The translations under genes and the position numbers were made by a program. DNA of 62,434 nt from Oscillospiraceae bacterium (GTDB lineage: Bacteria; Bacillota; Clostridia; Oscillospirales; Oscillospiraceae). The first letter of the stretch is position 1. Every line of letters begins with the position of its first letter. Under the pieces are notes generated by a model. The model had not been told where the DNA came from. It saw nothing but the letters and a program-made list of their open reading frames with translations, and made no database searches. This document shows positions 1 through 8,375 of this stretch, piece after piece. The stretch spans positions 1 through 62,434 of the forward strand of contig SVMK01000004.1 in the NCBI GenBank assembly GCA_015067465.1, given 5' to 3'.

Positions 1-1
1 C

Positions 2-745
2 GTTAAGGAAACCGTCGGCTGCCGCGACGACATTATGCTCTATCTCATCAGCAAGGGCATGGAACCGAAAACCGCTTTCAAGATCATGGAAGCGGTTCGT
101 AAAGGCAAGGTGAAAAAAGGCGGTTTCCAGGAAGGCTGGGTTGAGAAAATGCATGAGCTCGATGTGCCGCAGTGGTATATTGATTCGCTCGCAAAAATCG
201 CCTATCTTTTCCCGAAAGCGCACGCCGTGGCCTATGTTATGATGGCGTTTCGCATCGCTTATTTCAAGGTGCACCATCCGCAGGCGTTCTACGCGGCATA
301 TTTCTACCGCCGCAGCCAGAAAGATTCTTTCGACGCCGAGATTATGACGCAGGGCATCGACACGGTGAAGAAAAAGATCCGGGAAATTCAGAACAACCCC
401 AACCCCACCGCAAAAGAAGAAGATCTGGAAACCACGCTGGAGGCCGTTTACGAATTCTATATGCGCGGTCTCAGCTTTGCGCCCATCGACCTTTATCAGT
501 CCGACGCAATCAAGTTCCTGCCTGTCGGCGACAAGCAGCTGCGCGCGCCGTTTGTCAGCATCTCCGGTCTGGGCGAAACCGCCGCACGCGACCTTGCCAA
601 CGCAAAAAACAAGGGCGTGACCTTCGTATCCATGGAAGATGTCAGCGCGGCCTGCCCCAAGGTCAGCCAAACCCATATGGAAACGCTCAAGCGTCTGGGC
701 GCGCTCGGCAACATGCCGGAAACCAGTCAGATCAGCCTGTTCTGA
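2..745 (+). CDS. polC: DNA polymerase III PolC-type, C-terminal part
   Basis: This is the last 247 codons of the Gram-positive replicative DNA polymerase PolC; the gene enters from the left edge and is open from base 2. Visible parts include the stretch KAHAVAYVMMAFRIAYF and the C-terminal helical region, ending in the leucine/phenylalanine-rich tail ISLF. PolC-type enzymes of Firmicutes are about 1,400 residues, so most of the polymerase, exonuclease and PHP domains lie upstream. No terminator is evident between its stop and the spo0A promoter. An ATG exists at 35, but it is internal to the protein and not a start. The family call is very secure. Confidence 0.96.
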   Translation, partial: VKETVGCRDDIMLYLISKGMEPKTAFKIMEAVRKGKVKKGGFQEGWVEKMHELDVPQWYIDSLAKIAYLFPKAHAVAYVMMAFRIAYFKVHHPQAFYAAYFYRRSQKDSFDAEIMTQGIDTVKKKIREIQNNPNPTAKEEDLETTLEAVYEFYMRGLSFAPIDLYQSDAIKFLPVGDKQLRAPFVSISGLGETAARDLANAKNKGVTFVSMEDVSAACPKVSQTHMETLKRLGALGNMPETSQISLF

Positions 746-760
746 ACCGAATCCACCCCA

Positions 761-767
761 TTCGACA
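761..767 (-). promoter_or_regulatory. Candidate 0A box upstream of spo0A
   Basis: TTCGACA on the plus strand is an exact reverse complement of the Spo0A recognition heptamer TGTCGAA. It sits about 33 bp upstream of the predicted -35 of the spo0A-like gene, where self-regulation would be expected. A heptamer match alone is weak evidence, since about one is expected by chance in this much intergenic DNA. Confidence 0.3.
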
Positions 768-799
768 AAAATCGTCGATAAGTTCCAATCTGCAGCTTA

Positions 800-828
800 T
801 TGCCTGCCACGGCGGAGTGTGTTATGAT
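800..828 (+). promoter_or_regulatory. Sigma-A-like promoter of spo0A
   Basis: TTGCCT, a 17-bp spacer and TATGAT lie 50 bp ahead of the spo0A start. GCCACGG at 806-812 and CCGTGGC at about 844-850 form an inverted repeat spanning the -10 and the start of transcription, which could be an operator or a leader hairpin. Confidence 0.55.
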
Positions 829-878
829 TTCTTTTGTTGACTCCCGTGGCGGGCATTTTGCTGGCGGAGGTATGTACT

Positions 879-1631
879 ATGGACAAGTGCATCAGAGTTT
901 TCATTGCGGACACATCCCGGGAATTTACAGAACTGCTCCGGCAGAGTCTGGATATGCAGGAAGATTTCACCGTGATCGGCACGGCCGTCCGCGGCGACAC
1001 GGCGTATCGCGATATTGCCGCGCTCTCGCCCGACCTTCTGATCACAGATCTGCTTCTGCCCGAGCTGGACGGAATCAGCCTGCTGCGCCAACTGGAATGC
1101 GAGGGCATTCTGCCCCACACCATCGTAGTATCCGGCTTTTTCAACGACCGCATCGCGCGCATTGTCAGCAGCCTTGCCGACAACTATCTCCCCAAGCCCT
1201 GCCGCACGGAGGATTTGATCTGCCATATGCGCGAGTGTATCTGCGGCCGCGGCAAAAGCTTTGTTCGCAGCTATGACGCCCTTGTGACCCGCACGCTGAT
1301 CGATTGCGGCGTGATGCCGCATCTCGACGGCTTTAAGTATCTGCGCAACGGCCTTGTCCGCGCGCTGGAGGATCACAGCGTTCTGCGCGGCGTGACAAAA
1401 TCACTTTACCGCGATATCGCCAAAGACCACGGCACCACCGCCGCATGCGTGGAGCGCTCCATCCGCAGCGCCATCGAACGGGCATGGCAGAGAAAAAGCG
1501 CAGCCGACCGCCGCACCTGCTTCGGTCACCTGTTTGACGCCTTTGAACAGCCGCCGTCCAACGTGCCGTTTCTCACCGCGCTGACAGAGTATATCGAAGC
1601 GCAGTATGCCCGCATCGAAATGCAGCGCTGA
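879..1631 (+). CDS. spo0A: Spo0A-family sporulation response regulator with atypical receiver
   Basis: A 250-residue two-domain protein. The N-terminal receiver has the phosphoacceptor Asp57 in LITDLLLPELDG and the conserved Lys in LPKP. The C-terminal Spo0A effector domain carries the recognition-helix pattern VERSIRSAIERAW. The family switches on sporulation after phosphorelay phosphorylation. The acidic pocket reads ADTSRE where Spo0A normally has ADDN, so the second Asp, the usual direct magnesium ligand, is Thr12. ATG at 879 is chosen over upstream starts because GGCGGAGG lies 8 bases before it. The gene follows polC and not spoIVB, the usual neighbour in Bacillus and many clostridia. 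It could be the only Spo0A or a divergent paralogue; the window cannot tell. Confidence 0.88.
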   Translation: MDKCIRVFIADTSREFTELLRQSLDMQEDFTVIGTAVRGDTAYRDIAALSPDLLITDLLLPELDGISLLRQLECEGILPHTIVVSGFFNDRIARIVSSLADNYLPKPCRTEDLICHMRECICGRGKSFVRSYDALVTRTLIDCGVMPHLDGFKYLRNGLVRALEDHSVLRGVTKSLYRDIAKDHGTTAACVERSIRSAIERAWQRKSAADRRTCFGHLFDAFEQPPSNVPFLTALTEYIEAQYARIEMQR

Positions 1632-1688
1632 TTCGCTGCATCGTTATGGAATTAACGATAAAAAAGTCAAAAAACCTCGATTTTTTCA

Positions 1689-1717
1689 TTGACAGCGTTT
1701 TTCTTTTCAGTTACAAT
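1689..1717 (+). promoter_or_regulatory. Near-perfect sigma-A promoter of the pre-pot RNA
   Basis: TTGACA, exactly 17 bp, then TACAAT: one mismatch from full consensus and among the strongest promoters in the window. Transcription would start near 1724. No coding region follows for about 400 bases, so the product is an RNA or a long leader. Confidence 0.85.
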
Positions 1718-1723
1718 ATTCGC

Positions 1724-2012
1724 ATCTCAATTGGGAGAGTAAAAAAGAGTCTTCCGAGCAAGATAATTTGACCGCCGGAGCGCAGCGTTTTTTCCCCTGC
1801 GCGAAGGCCAAGGCCATACGGACAGCCGGGTCGAATGCCGCAAGCACCGCGGAATGCGGTCGGCAACTTCTGTTGCCTTATTGATTTGAGCTTCAAAGCT
1901 CAGTTTTATAAGTTGGTTACTTAAAACCGATGCCCAAACGGCATGCAACTTGTGAAATGGTCAATAAGAGTAGTAAAAGTAATCTTTGCTATATAGACTC
2001 TAAAACCCATTG
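1724..2012 (+). ncRNA. Long multi-stem structured RNA ahead of potABCD, family not identified
   Basis: No credible ORF is present, but the ends pair. CAATTGGG (1728-1735) pairs with CCCATTG (2006-2012), AGAGTC (1746-1751) with GACTCT (1996-2001), and AGCAAGAT (1757-1764) with ATCTTTGCT (1982-1990). TTGACC (1768-1773) pairs with GGTCAA (1959-1964). Inside are hairpins GCGCAG/CTGCGC (1780-1802), GGCAAC/GTTGCC (1862-1877), GAGCT/AGCTC (1888-1901), and AAGTTG/CAACTT enclosing ATGCC/GGCAT (about 1910-1951). The shape is a closed multibranch domain of about 290 nt driven by its own strong promoter. I see no T-box, SAM, cobalamin, lysine, tmRNA, SRP or RNase P signature. The clostridial raiA-type RNA is one family worth testing, but I cannot confirm it. 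Confidence 0.6.
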
Positions 2013-2067
2013 GGATCCGCGTATCTCTCCGCAGCGGCGGACGGGAATGCAAAAACACGGATTTTTC

Positions 2068-2108
2068 AAGTGATATGCCCGAATTCGGTGCATATCACTT
2101 TTTTATTT
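2068..2108 (+). terminator. Intrinsic terminator between structured RNA and potA
   Basis: AAGTGATATG pairs perfectly with CATATCACTT, with an inner CCG/CGG stem, followed by TTTTATTT. It ends the RNA begun near 1724 only 22 bases before potA. As no other promoter is evident before potA, read-through here may feed the pot operon. Confidence 0.8.
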
Positions 2109-2129
2109 CCTGAAAGCGGGGAACGGGCT

Positions 2130-3257
2130 ATGAAAAAGATCATCGAGCTGAAAAACATTTCCAAATCCTTTGACGGCGAGCTGGTGCTGGATCACATCGA
2201 CCTCAACATCTACGACAACGAGTTTTTAACGCTGCTCGGCCCGTCCGGCTGCGGAAAAACAACCACGCTGCGCATCATCGGCGGCTTTGAGCAGCCCGAC
2301 GGCGGCGACGTTGTTTTCATGGGTGAGCGCATCAACGACGTTCCGCCCCACAAACGCAATGTCAACACCGTGTTCCAGAAATATGCGCTTTTCCCGCACC
2401 TGAATGTTTTCGAAAACGTTGCCTTCCCGCTGCGTGAGCGCAAGGTTCCCAAAGCGGAGATCGAGGAAAAGGTGAACGAAATGCTCGCGCTGGTCAAGCT
2501 CTCACAGCTGGCCAAGCGCCGCGTAACGGAGCTTTCCGGCGGTCAGCAGCAGCGCGTTGCCATTGCCCGCGCGCTGATCGGCCATCCCAAGGTGCTGCTG
2601 CTCGACGAGCCGCTCGGCGCACTGGATCTGAAATTGCGCAAGGACATGCAGCAGGAGCTGAAGAAAATTCAGAAAGCCACCGGCATCACCTTCATCTTCG
2701 TCACCCACGATCAGGAAGAAGCGCTCACCATGAGCGACACCGTGGTCGTTATGAGCGAGGGCCGCATCCAGCAGATCGGCACCCCCATCGATGTTTACAA
2801 CGAGCCGAAAAACGCCTTTGTGGCGGACTTTATCGGCGAGAGCAACATCCTCGACGGCATCTTCATCGAAGATAAAAAGGTTCGTTTCTCCGGCCACACT
2901 TTCACCTGCGTCGACACCGGTTTCAAGCCCCGCGAAGCGGTGGACGTGGTTGTGCGTCCCGAGGATGTTGATATCGTCCCCGAGGACAAGGGCATGCTGC
3001 GCGGCGTTGTCACCAGCGTTACGTTCATGGGCGTGCACTATGAGGTTATCGTGGACATCGGCGGCTTTAAGTGGATGATCCAGACAACGGACTTTGTGGA
3101 CGTTGACGAGCACATCGGGCTTTATATCGAACCGGACGCCATTCACATCATGGAAAAGAGCGAATATTCCGGCCTTTACGGCGACTATTCCTCTTTCTCC
3201 AACGAACTGGATGAGCTGGACGCGCCCGTTGATGCGGAAACGGAGAGCGAAGAATGA
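2130..3257 (+). CDS. potA: Spermidine/putrescine ABC transporter, ATP-binding protein
   Basis: ATPase that drives polyamine import, 375 residues, cytoplasmic face of the membrane. Walker A is GPSGCGKT at residues 37-44; the ABC signature LSGGQQQR lies near 136-143 and is followed by Walker B LLLDEP and the switch histidine in FVTHDQEEA. The last third is a TOBE-type regulatory domain, as usual for PotA. ATG 2130 is used because an upstream extension from 2010 would run through the terminator hairpin. The gene overlaps potB by ATGA, so potA and potB are translationally coupled. The full potABCD set makes polyamine specificity likely, though the exact polyamine is not deducible. Confidence 0.95.
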   Translation: MKKIIELKNISKSFDGELVLDHIDLNIYDNEFLTLLGPSGCGKTTTLRIIGGFEQPDGGDVVFMGERINDVPPHKRNVNTVFQKYALFPHLNVFENVAFPLRERKVPKAEIEEKVNEMLALVKLSQLAKRRVTELSGGQQQRVAIARALIGHPKVLLLDEPLGALDLKLRKDMQQELKKIQKATGITFIFVTHDQEEALTMSDTVVVMSEGRIQQIGTPIDVYNEPKNAFVADFIGESNILDGIFIEDKKVRFSGHTFTCVDTGFKPREAVDVVVRPEDVDIVPEDKGMLRGVVTSVTFMGVHYEVIVDIGGFKWMIQTTDFVDVDEHIGLYIEPDAIHIMEKSEYSGLYGDYSSFSNELDELDAPVDAETESEE

Positions 3258-4144
3258 AGCAATCCGTTCAGTTCCGAAAAGGCCGCGGACACCATTTGCT
3301 GCTCGCGCCGTATTCCGTGTGGTCGGCGCTGTTTATCGTCGTGCCGCTGGTATTTATCGCTTACTATGCGTTCACCGACAATAATTTTGCTTTCACAACG
3401 GAAAATATCACCCGCTTTTTCACCACCAAAAGCAATGTGACCGCCGCGGACGGCTCCGTTTCCGAAGTTCGCACCTATCTGCTGATTTTCATGCGTTCGC
3501 TGAAGCTCTCGGTGATTTCCACCGCGCTGTGCCTGCTGCTGGGCTATCCCACCGCCTACATCATGGCCCGTTCGAGCGACCGCGCGCAGAAAATCATGCT
3601 CACGCTGATTATGATCCCCATGTGGATGAACTTCCTCATCCGCACCTACGCATGGATGACCATCCTGCAGGACACCGGCATCCTCAACGGACTGCTCTCG
3701 TCCCTGCATCTTCCGAATATTCACATCATCGGCACGGAAAGCGCCGTGGTGATCGGTATGGTGTATGACTATTTCCCATACATGGTTCTGCCCATCTATT
3801 CCATCATGGCAAAGATGGACGTCCGGCTGCTGGAGGCGGCGCGCGATCTTGGCTGCAACGGCGTTTCCGTTTTGCGCCGCGTAATTTTCCCGCTCAGCCT
3901 TCCGGGCGTGCTCAGCGGCATCACAATGGTGCTCATTCCTTCCATCAGCACCTTCTACATCTCCCAGAAGCTCGGCAGCGGCAAGTTTTTCCTCATCGGC
4001 GACGCAATTGAGGGCCAGTATATTGCCAACAATCTCCATTTTGCCGCCGCCATGGCCTTCATCCTGATGCTCATTCTGCTCGTTTGCATGTATCTCATGA
4101 AGTATTTCACCAACCGGCATCTTTACGGAGGTGGCGAAGCATGA
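3254..4144 (+). CDS. potB: Spermidine/putrescine ABC transporter permease
   Basis: First membrane permease of the polyamine importer, 296 residues with about six hydrophobic segments, the first near residues 15-37. The EAA loop that docks on the ATPase is seen as [17 protein letters not shown] followed by FPLSLPG. It pairs with PotC to form the channel. Its start overlaps the potA stop and its stop overlaps the potC start, both as ATGA. Length and layout match PotB; nothing is missing. Confidence 0.94.
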   Translation: MKQSVQFRKGRGHHLLLAPYSVWSALFIVVPLVFIAYYAFTDNNFAFTTENITRFFTTKSNVTAADGSVSEVRTYLLIFMRSLKLSVISTALCLLLGYPTAYIMARSSDRAQKIMLTLIMIPMWMNFLIRTYAWMTILQDTGILNGLLSSLHLPNIHIIGTESAVVIGMVYDYFPYMVLPIYSIMAKMDVRLLEAARDLGCNGVSVLRRVIFPLSLPGVLSGITMVLIPSISTFYISQKLGSGKFFLIGDAIEGQYIANNLHFAAAMAFILMLILLVCMYLMKYFTNRHLYGGGEA

Positions 4145-4971
4145 AGACAATTTCCAGAATCTACACTGCTCTCATCTTTATCTTCCTGTTCGCGCCGATC
4201 GTCATTCTTCTCGTTTTCTCTTTCAACGAAGCGAAGAGTCTGTCGGTTTTCTCCGGTTTTTCCCTGAAATGGTACAGAGAGCTTTTCCGCGACGAAGCCA
4301 CGCTCAGCAGCGTGAAAAACACGCTGCTGCTCGCCACCTCCGCCATGGTGATATCCACCGTGATCGGCACGGCTGCCAGCGTTGGCATCCAGCGGCTGCG
4401 CTCTAAATTCTACCGCAGCGTTATGAACACCGTCACGGACATTCCCATGACCAACCCCGATATCATCACCGGCATCTCTCTGATGCTGATGTTTGTGTTT
4501 GTCGGTCGGCTGTTCGGCGCCGGCACCAGTCTGAATTTCTGGACGATGCTGATCGCCCACGTCACTTTCTGCCTGCCCTACATTATTCTGCAGGTTTTAC
4601 CCAAGCTGCAGCAGATGGATCCCGCCCTGCCCGAAGCGGCGATGGACCTTGGCTGCACGCCGCTGCGTGCATTTTTCAAAGCCACGCTGCCCGAGATCAT
4701 GCCCGGCGTGATCACCGGCGCCATCATGGCGTTCACCCTGAGTCTGGACGATTTCGTTATCAGCTACTTCACCTCCGGAAACGGTTTTCAAACCCTGCCC
4801 ATCCGCATCTACAACATGACCAAAAAAACCGTTACCCCGAAGATGTATGCGCTGTCCACCATTATTTTCTTTGTCATCCTTGCGCTTTTGCTCCTGACTA
4901 ATCTCACAAACAACGACGACGCCAGGCGTATGAAAGAGGCCCGGCGCAACCAAAACCAAACCAAAACCTGA
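4141..4971 (+). CDS. potC: Spermidine/putrescine ABC transporter permease
   Basis: Second membrane permease, 276 residues, with about six membrane segments and the EAA loop EAAMDLGCTPLRAFFKA followed by LPEIMPG. The ATG at 4141 overlaps the potB stop and has GGAGGTGG just upstream; the longer frame from 4084 lies inside potB and is not used. The tail is short, basic and glutamine/asparagine-rich. It works with PotB as the translocation pore. Confidence 0.94.
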   Translation: MKTISRIYTALIFIFLFAPIVILLVFSFNEAKSLSVFSGFSLKWYRELFRDEATLSSVKNTLLLATSAMVISTVIGTAASVGIQRLRSKFYRSVMNTVTDIPMTNPDIITGISLMLMFVFVGRLFGAGTSLNFWTMLIAHVTFCLPYIILQVLPKLQQMDPALPEAAMDLGCTPLRAFFKATLPEIMPGVITGAIMAFTLSLDDFVISYFTSGNGFQTLPIRIYNMTKKTVTPKMYALSTIIFFVILALLLLTNLTNNDDARRMKEARRNQNQTKT

Positions 4972-4992
4972 ATTCACGGAGGACTGATTGTT

Positions 4993-6108
4993 ATGAAAAA
5001 GATTGTCACCGCTGTGCTTGCCGCAGCCCTTATGCTCACCCTTGCGTTCGCCCTGACCGGCTGCGGCGCATCCGAAACGCTCACCCTGAACGTTTATAAC
5101 TGGGGCGAATACATCTCCGACGGCAGCGAAGACAGCTTCGATACCATTGCGGAATTTGAAGCGTGGTATGAGGAAACCTACGGTCAGAAGGTGAACGTGA
5201 ACTACGACACCTACACCAGCAACGAGGATATGTATGCCAAGCTCTCCGCCGGCGCGGTCAGCTACGACGTGATCATCCCCTCCGACTATATGATCGCCCG
5301 CATGGCACAGGAGGATATGCTGCTCCCGTTGAATTTTGACAATATCCCCAACTACAAAAATATCGACAGCACTTTCCACGGCCTGTACTATGACCCCGAC
5401 GACACCTACTCCGTCCCCTACACCTACGGCATCGTCGGCATCATCTACGACGCCAACGTGGTTGACGAAGCCGATGCCACCGGCTGGGATCTGATGTGGA
5501 ACGAGAAATACTCCGGCAGCATCCTCCAGTTCAACAACGCACGCGATGCTTTCGGCACCGCCATGTATAAGCTGAATATCGACGTCAACACCACCGACCA
5601 CGCTGAGTGGGACCGCGCATACGAGGCACTGATGGAGCAGCGTCCGCTTCGCTACGGTCTTGTCATGGACGAAATCTTCAACATGATGGAAGCCGGCGAG
5701 GCCGCCGTCGGCGCTTACTACGCCGGCGACTACTTCACCATGGTGGACGATCAGGCCGAGGATGTTGACCTGCAGTTTTATTATCCCGATCCCACCAACT
5801 ATTTTGTTGACGCCATGTGCATCCCCTCCTGCTGCGAGCACAAGGAACTGGCCGAGATTTTCATCAACTATATGCTTTCCGAAGAACCCGCCATTGCCAA
5901 CGCCGAATACACCTACTACGCCTCCCCCAACACCGCGGTTGTGTCCAGCCCCGTTTACATTGAGGACATGGGTGAGGACGTTCTGGAAGTGCTCTATCCC
6001 CCGATGGACGACTTCTCCGCGCTCTACAACCTCTACGCTTACAGAAATCTGGACCAGGCAACGCTGGATTATCTGAACACGCTTTGGGAAAACGTTAAGA
6101 TCAACTGA
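4993..6108 (+). CDS. potD: Polyamine-binding lipoprotein of the Pot transporter
   Basis: Substrate-binding protein of 371 residues that captures polyamine outside the membrane. A lipoprotein signal ends at LTGC with lipid-modified Cys24. The mature protein starts in the PotD/PotF style with LNVYNWGEYI and contains acidic and aromatic residues of the kind that line polyamine-binding pockets. GGAGGA precedes the start and only 21 bases separate it from potC. A strong bidirectional terminator follows. A related compound cannot be excluded as ligand, but the operon favours spermidine or putrescine. Confidence 0.93.
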   Translation: MKKIVTAVLAAALMLTLAFALTGCGASETLTLNVYNWGEYISDGSEDSFDTIAEFEAWYEETYGQKVNVNYDTYTSNEDMYAKLSAGAVSYDVIIPSDYMIARMAQEDMLLPLNFDNIPNYKNIDSTFHGLYYDPDDTYSVPYTYGIVGIIYDANVVDEADATGWDLMWNEKYSGSILQFNNARDAFGTAMYKLNIDVNTTDHAEWDRAYEALMEQRPLRYGLVMDEIFNMMEAGEAAVGAYYAGDYFTMVDDQAEDVDLQFYYPDPTNYFVDAMCIPSCCEHKELAEIFINYMLSEEPAIANAEYTYYASPNTAVVSSPVYIEDMGEDVLEVLYPPMDDFSALYNLYAYRNLDQATLDYLNTLWENVKIN

Positions 6109-6137
6109 CGCGCTTTCCCACTCCGCTAAAATAACAG

Positions 6138-6182
6138 CGCAGCGCATCTCCCGAACGGCAAAAGCCGCGGAGATGCGCTGCG
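6138..6182. terminator. Bidirectional terminator between potD and a convergent gene
   Basis: A perfect 14-bp stem, CGCAGCGCATCTCC with its complement at 6169-6182, has a 17-nt loop. T-rich runs occur on both sides (TTAATCATTTGTCTT on plus, TTATTTT on minus), so it can serve both potD and the minus-strand gene. Confidence 0.75.
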
Positions 6183-6212
6183 TTAATCATTTGTCTTACT
6201 TATTTAATTATA

Positions 6213-6644
6213 TCAGTTTTTCAGCTTGAAGAGCAAAACGCCGCCCGCCATCAGCACCAGTCCGGCATACTTGCTCCAGCCGAAGGCCACGCGCTCGCTG
6301 CCCATCAGTCCGAAAGCGTCGATCAGCGCCGCCACCAGCAACTGCGAAATCAGTATCACGGAAATGCTCACTGTGGGGCTGAGGTCGCGTATGCCCAGCA
6401 TCACCGTAACCGTAATCACAAGCCCCAGCACACCGCCGAACCAATAAAGTTTCGGCGTTTCCCCAAGCGCGGCAAAGCTGCCGCCGTGGGACACCGCCAA
6501 CGCCGCGAGCGAGAGCACCGCAGCTGTGCACTGCACAATCGTGTTGGCCTCCATGGTGCCGATATGCTCGCCCAGCCGCGTGTTCATCACACCCTGTATG
6601 CTCATCGCCATGCCGGCAATGATGCTGAAAACAATTCCCATCAT
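6213..6644 (-). CDS. Small DMT-superfamily membrane transporter (YdcZ/DUF606-like)
   Basis: A 143-residue membrane protein with five hydrophobic stretches, including the N-terminal MGIVFSIIAGMAMSIQGVMN that is typical of the DUF606/YdcZ branch of drug/metabolite transporters. Members have half the length of EamA transporters and probably dimerise; substrates are mostly unknown. Two adjacent ATG codons open the frame; GGAGG is best spaced for the first. It lies 16 bases downstream of the ytvI-like gene on the same strand and is probably co-transcribed with it. Confidence 0.8.
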   Translation of the reverse strand: MMGIVFSIIAGMAMSIQGVMNTRLGEHIGTMEANTIVQCTAAVLSLAALAVSHGGSFAALGETPKLYWFGGVLGLVITVTVMLGIRDLSPTVSISVILISQLLVAALIDAFGLMGSERVAFGWSKYAGLVLMAGGVLLFKLKN

Positions 6645-6660
6645 CTTTTGTTCCTCCGAT

Positions 6661-7719
6661 TCAATATCTGATAGCGCGACCGAATATGCCGCTGTCAGCC
6701 AGCTGCTTGAGCACCACGGCGAGCAGCGGAAATGTCAGCATACCCCAAACGCCCCATACCCGAAACCCAACATAAATGGCCGCGAGCATCGCCAGCGGGT
6801 GCAGCCCCAGCTGATCTCCGAGCAGTTTTGCCTGTATGCTCTGATGCAAAACGGTGACTGCCGCATAGGTGATGCCAAGCCCGATCCCGAGCGGACAGCT
6901 TCCCGTCAGAAATTCCGCCGCAGCCCACGGCAGCAGCACCGTTCCCGTTCCGAACAGCGGCAGCGCATCCACCAGTGCGGTCAGCAGCGCCAGCAAGAGG
7001 GCATATTTGACCCGCAGCAGCAAAAACGCCGCCACCAGCACGGCAAACGTGATTGCCAGCATAATCAGCTGCGCACGCAGCCAGCGCCCCAGCGTGCGGC
7101 GCAAATCCCGATACAGCAGCCGCGCCCTGCACAAAAAGCGTTCCGGAATCTGCCGCGCGGCAAAATGCAGCAGCATCGGGCGCGACGCGGCAATAAAATA
7201 TGTGCCCAGCACCGCTGTGATCAAAAACAGCAGCCCGTCCGGCGCGGAAGCCGCCATCACGGGCAGCAGGCTCAAAAGCTTCCCCGACACCGTTGCAGGC
7301 AGGCTTTCCAGCGCGCTCTCCGCGCCGCTCACCGCCCGGTCGATCCACAGCCGCACCCCCGCGGGCAGACGGTTGATATAGGCCGCCAGCGCTGTTTCCC
7401 AACGCGACGGCACCATAGCCAGCTGCGAAAGCAGTTCCGGCAAACGCTCCGCCAATGCGCTCACCTCCCCGATCAGCCGTCCGATCAGCAGCCACAGAAA
7501 TCCCGCCACCGTGACCAGCGCCGCAATCACGCAAAGCCCCGCGGCAAGTCCGCGCGGCCAGCCGCAGCGGCAAAGGCGCGCCACCACCGGCTCTATGACC
7601 ATCGCGGCGGCAAACGCAATCACAAACGGCAGCAGCCACCGCACCGCAGCAAATACCGCCGCAAGCAGTGCCAGCGCTGTAAAAACCGTATTCACGAATT
7701 TCGACGAGCAAATATGCAA
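6661..7719 (-). CDS. ytvI: YtvI-like sporulation integral membrane protein (AI-2E transporter family)
   Basis: About 352 residues with seven or eight hydrophobic segments in the AI-2E/PerM arrangement: two N-terminal helices, a soluble middle region (about 80-150), then the membrane core with the motif ALVDALPLFGTGTVLLPWA. In Bacillus, YtvI is made during sporulation, but its molecular job is unclear. There is no ATG near the N-terminus; TTG at 7719 is preferred because CCGGAG lies 7 bases before it, while TTG at 7737 adds six residues. The assignment to YtvI rather than a general AI-2E transporter rests on overall pattern. Confidence 0.75.
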   Translation of the reverse strand: MHICSSKFVNTVFTALALLAAVFAAVRWLLPFVIAFAAAMVIEPVVARLCRCGWPRGLAAGLCVIAALVTVAGFLWLLIGRLIGEVSALAERLPELLSQLAMVPSRWETALAAYINRLPAGVRLWIDRAVSGAESALESLPATVSGKLLSLLPVMAASAPDGLLFLITAVLGTYFIAASRPMLLHFAARQIPERFLCRARLLYRDLRRTLGRWLRAQLIMLAITFAVLVAAFLLLRVKYALLLALLTALVDALPLFGTGTVLLPWAAAEFLTGSCPLGIGLGITYAAVTVLHQSIQAKLLGDQLGLHPLAMLAAIYVGFRVWGVWGMLTFPLLAVVLKQLADSGIFGRAIRY

Positions 7720-7754
7720 AGAATCAACTCCGGACAAATTTTTTCAAAAAAAGC

Positions 7755-7783
7755 TTGCACTGTCCGATTGTATGTGCTATTAT
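7755..7783 (+). promoter_or_regulatory. Promoter of the threonine-pathway operon
   Basis: TTGCAC, 17 bp, TATTAT. It lies about 130 bp ahead of the ACT-domain gene and reads away from ytvI. No riboswitch-like fold is evident in the leader. Confidence 0.6.
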
Positions 7784-7913
7784 ACCGCAATATAAAGACA
7801 AATGACTTTCTACGAAAGACAAAACAGCATTTCAGCCGCGTCCCGCAAACAATCGCCGCTGCACGGCGGATATGCGGGGTCGCATGCGCGGCAGGAACGG
7901 AGGTTAATTTTTC

Positions 7914-8351
7914 ATGTCCAAACCGAAACTTTACATCGTGGAAGCATCCATGCTGCCCGAGGTATTTCTGAAAGTGAGCGAGGCAAAAGAATATCTGCAG
8001 ACCGGCGCCGCATCCACGGTTGCGGAGGCAGTTGCCAAGGCAGATATCAGCCGCAGCGCCTTTTACAAATACAAAGACGCAATCACGCCGTTTCGCGATG
8101 TCAAGCGCGATCAGGTGGTCACCATGAGCATCATCACGCAGGACAAGCCCGGCGCACTTTCCTCCGTCCTCGCTATTTTTGCCAGCGCAGGCGCAAATAT
8201 TCTCACCATCAACCAGTCCATCCCCACAAACGGTGTCGGCATCGTCACGATTTCGATCATCGCCGAAGAGATGACCGTTTCGCTCGACGCTCTGCGCTCG
8301 CAGGTGGAAGCGCTGCCAAACGTAATCCGCATTGAAGTGCTTGCGGGCTGA
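7914..8351 (+). CDS. ACT domain protein of the PheB/UPF0735 family
   Basis: A 145-residue protein with an N-terminal helical part containing the family signature SRSAFYKYKD (near residue 45) and a C-terminal ACT domain from about residue 70, beginning VTMSIITQDKPGALS. ACT domains bind amino acids and regulate enzymes. It heads an operon with homoserine dehydrogenase (25 bp downstream) and aspartokinase, so it may act as an amino-acid sensor for this branch. The name PheB, from a proposed chorismate mutase role, is not supported by anything here. GGAGG precedes the ATG. Confidence 0.88.
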   Translation: MSKPKLYIVEASMLPEVFLKVSEAKEYLQTGAASTVAEAVAKADISRSAFYKYKDAITPFRDVKRDQVVTMSIITQDKPGALSSVLAIFASAGANILTINQSIPTNGVGIVTISIIAEEMTVSLDALRSQVEALPNVIRIEVLAG

Positions 8352-8375
8352 TATCCGTACAAGGAGGAAATCGAA

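Noticed and set aside
1740-2000. T-box, SAM, cobalamin, lysine or ykkC riboswitch, tmRNA, SRP RNA or RNase P RNA
   Set aside because: The conserved sequence blocks of these families (for example the T-box GGTGG-ACCGCG or the RNase P GAGGAAAGTCC) are absent.
2010-2129. N-terminal extension of PotA by 40 residues from ATG 2010
   Set aside because: The extension runs through the intrinsic terminator and does not resemble any PotA N-terminus; ATG 2130 gives the normal start.
6526-7971. A 481-codon Gln/Arg/His-rich open frame
   Set aside because: Antisense to the ytvI-like membrane protein, with composition typical of reversed hydrophobic coding sequence and no ribosome-binding site.
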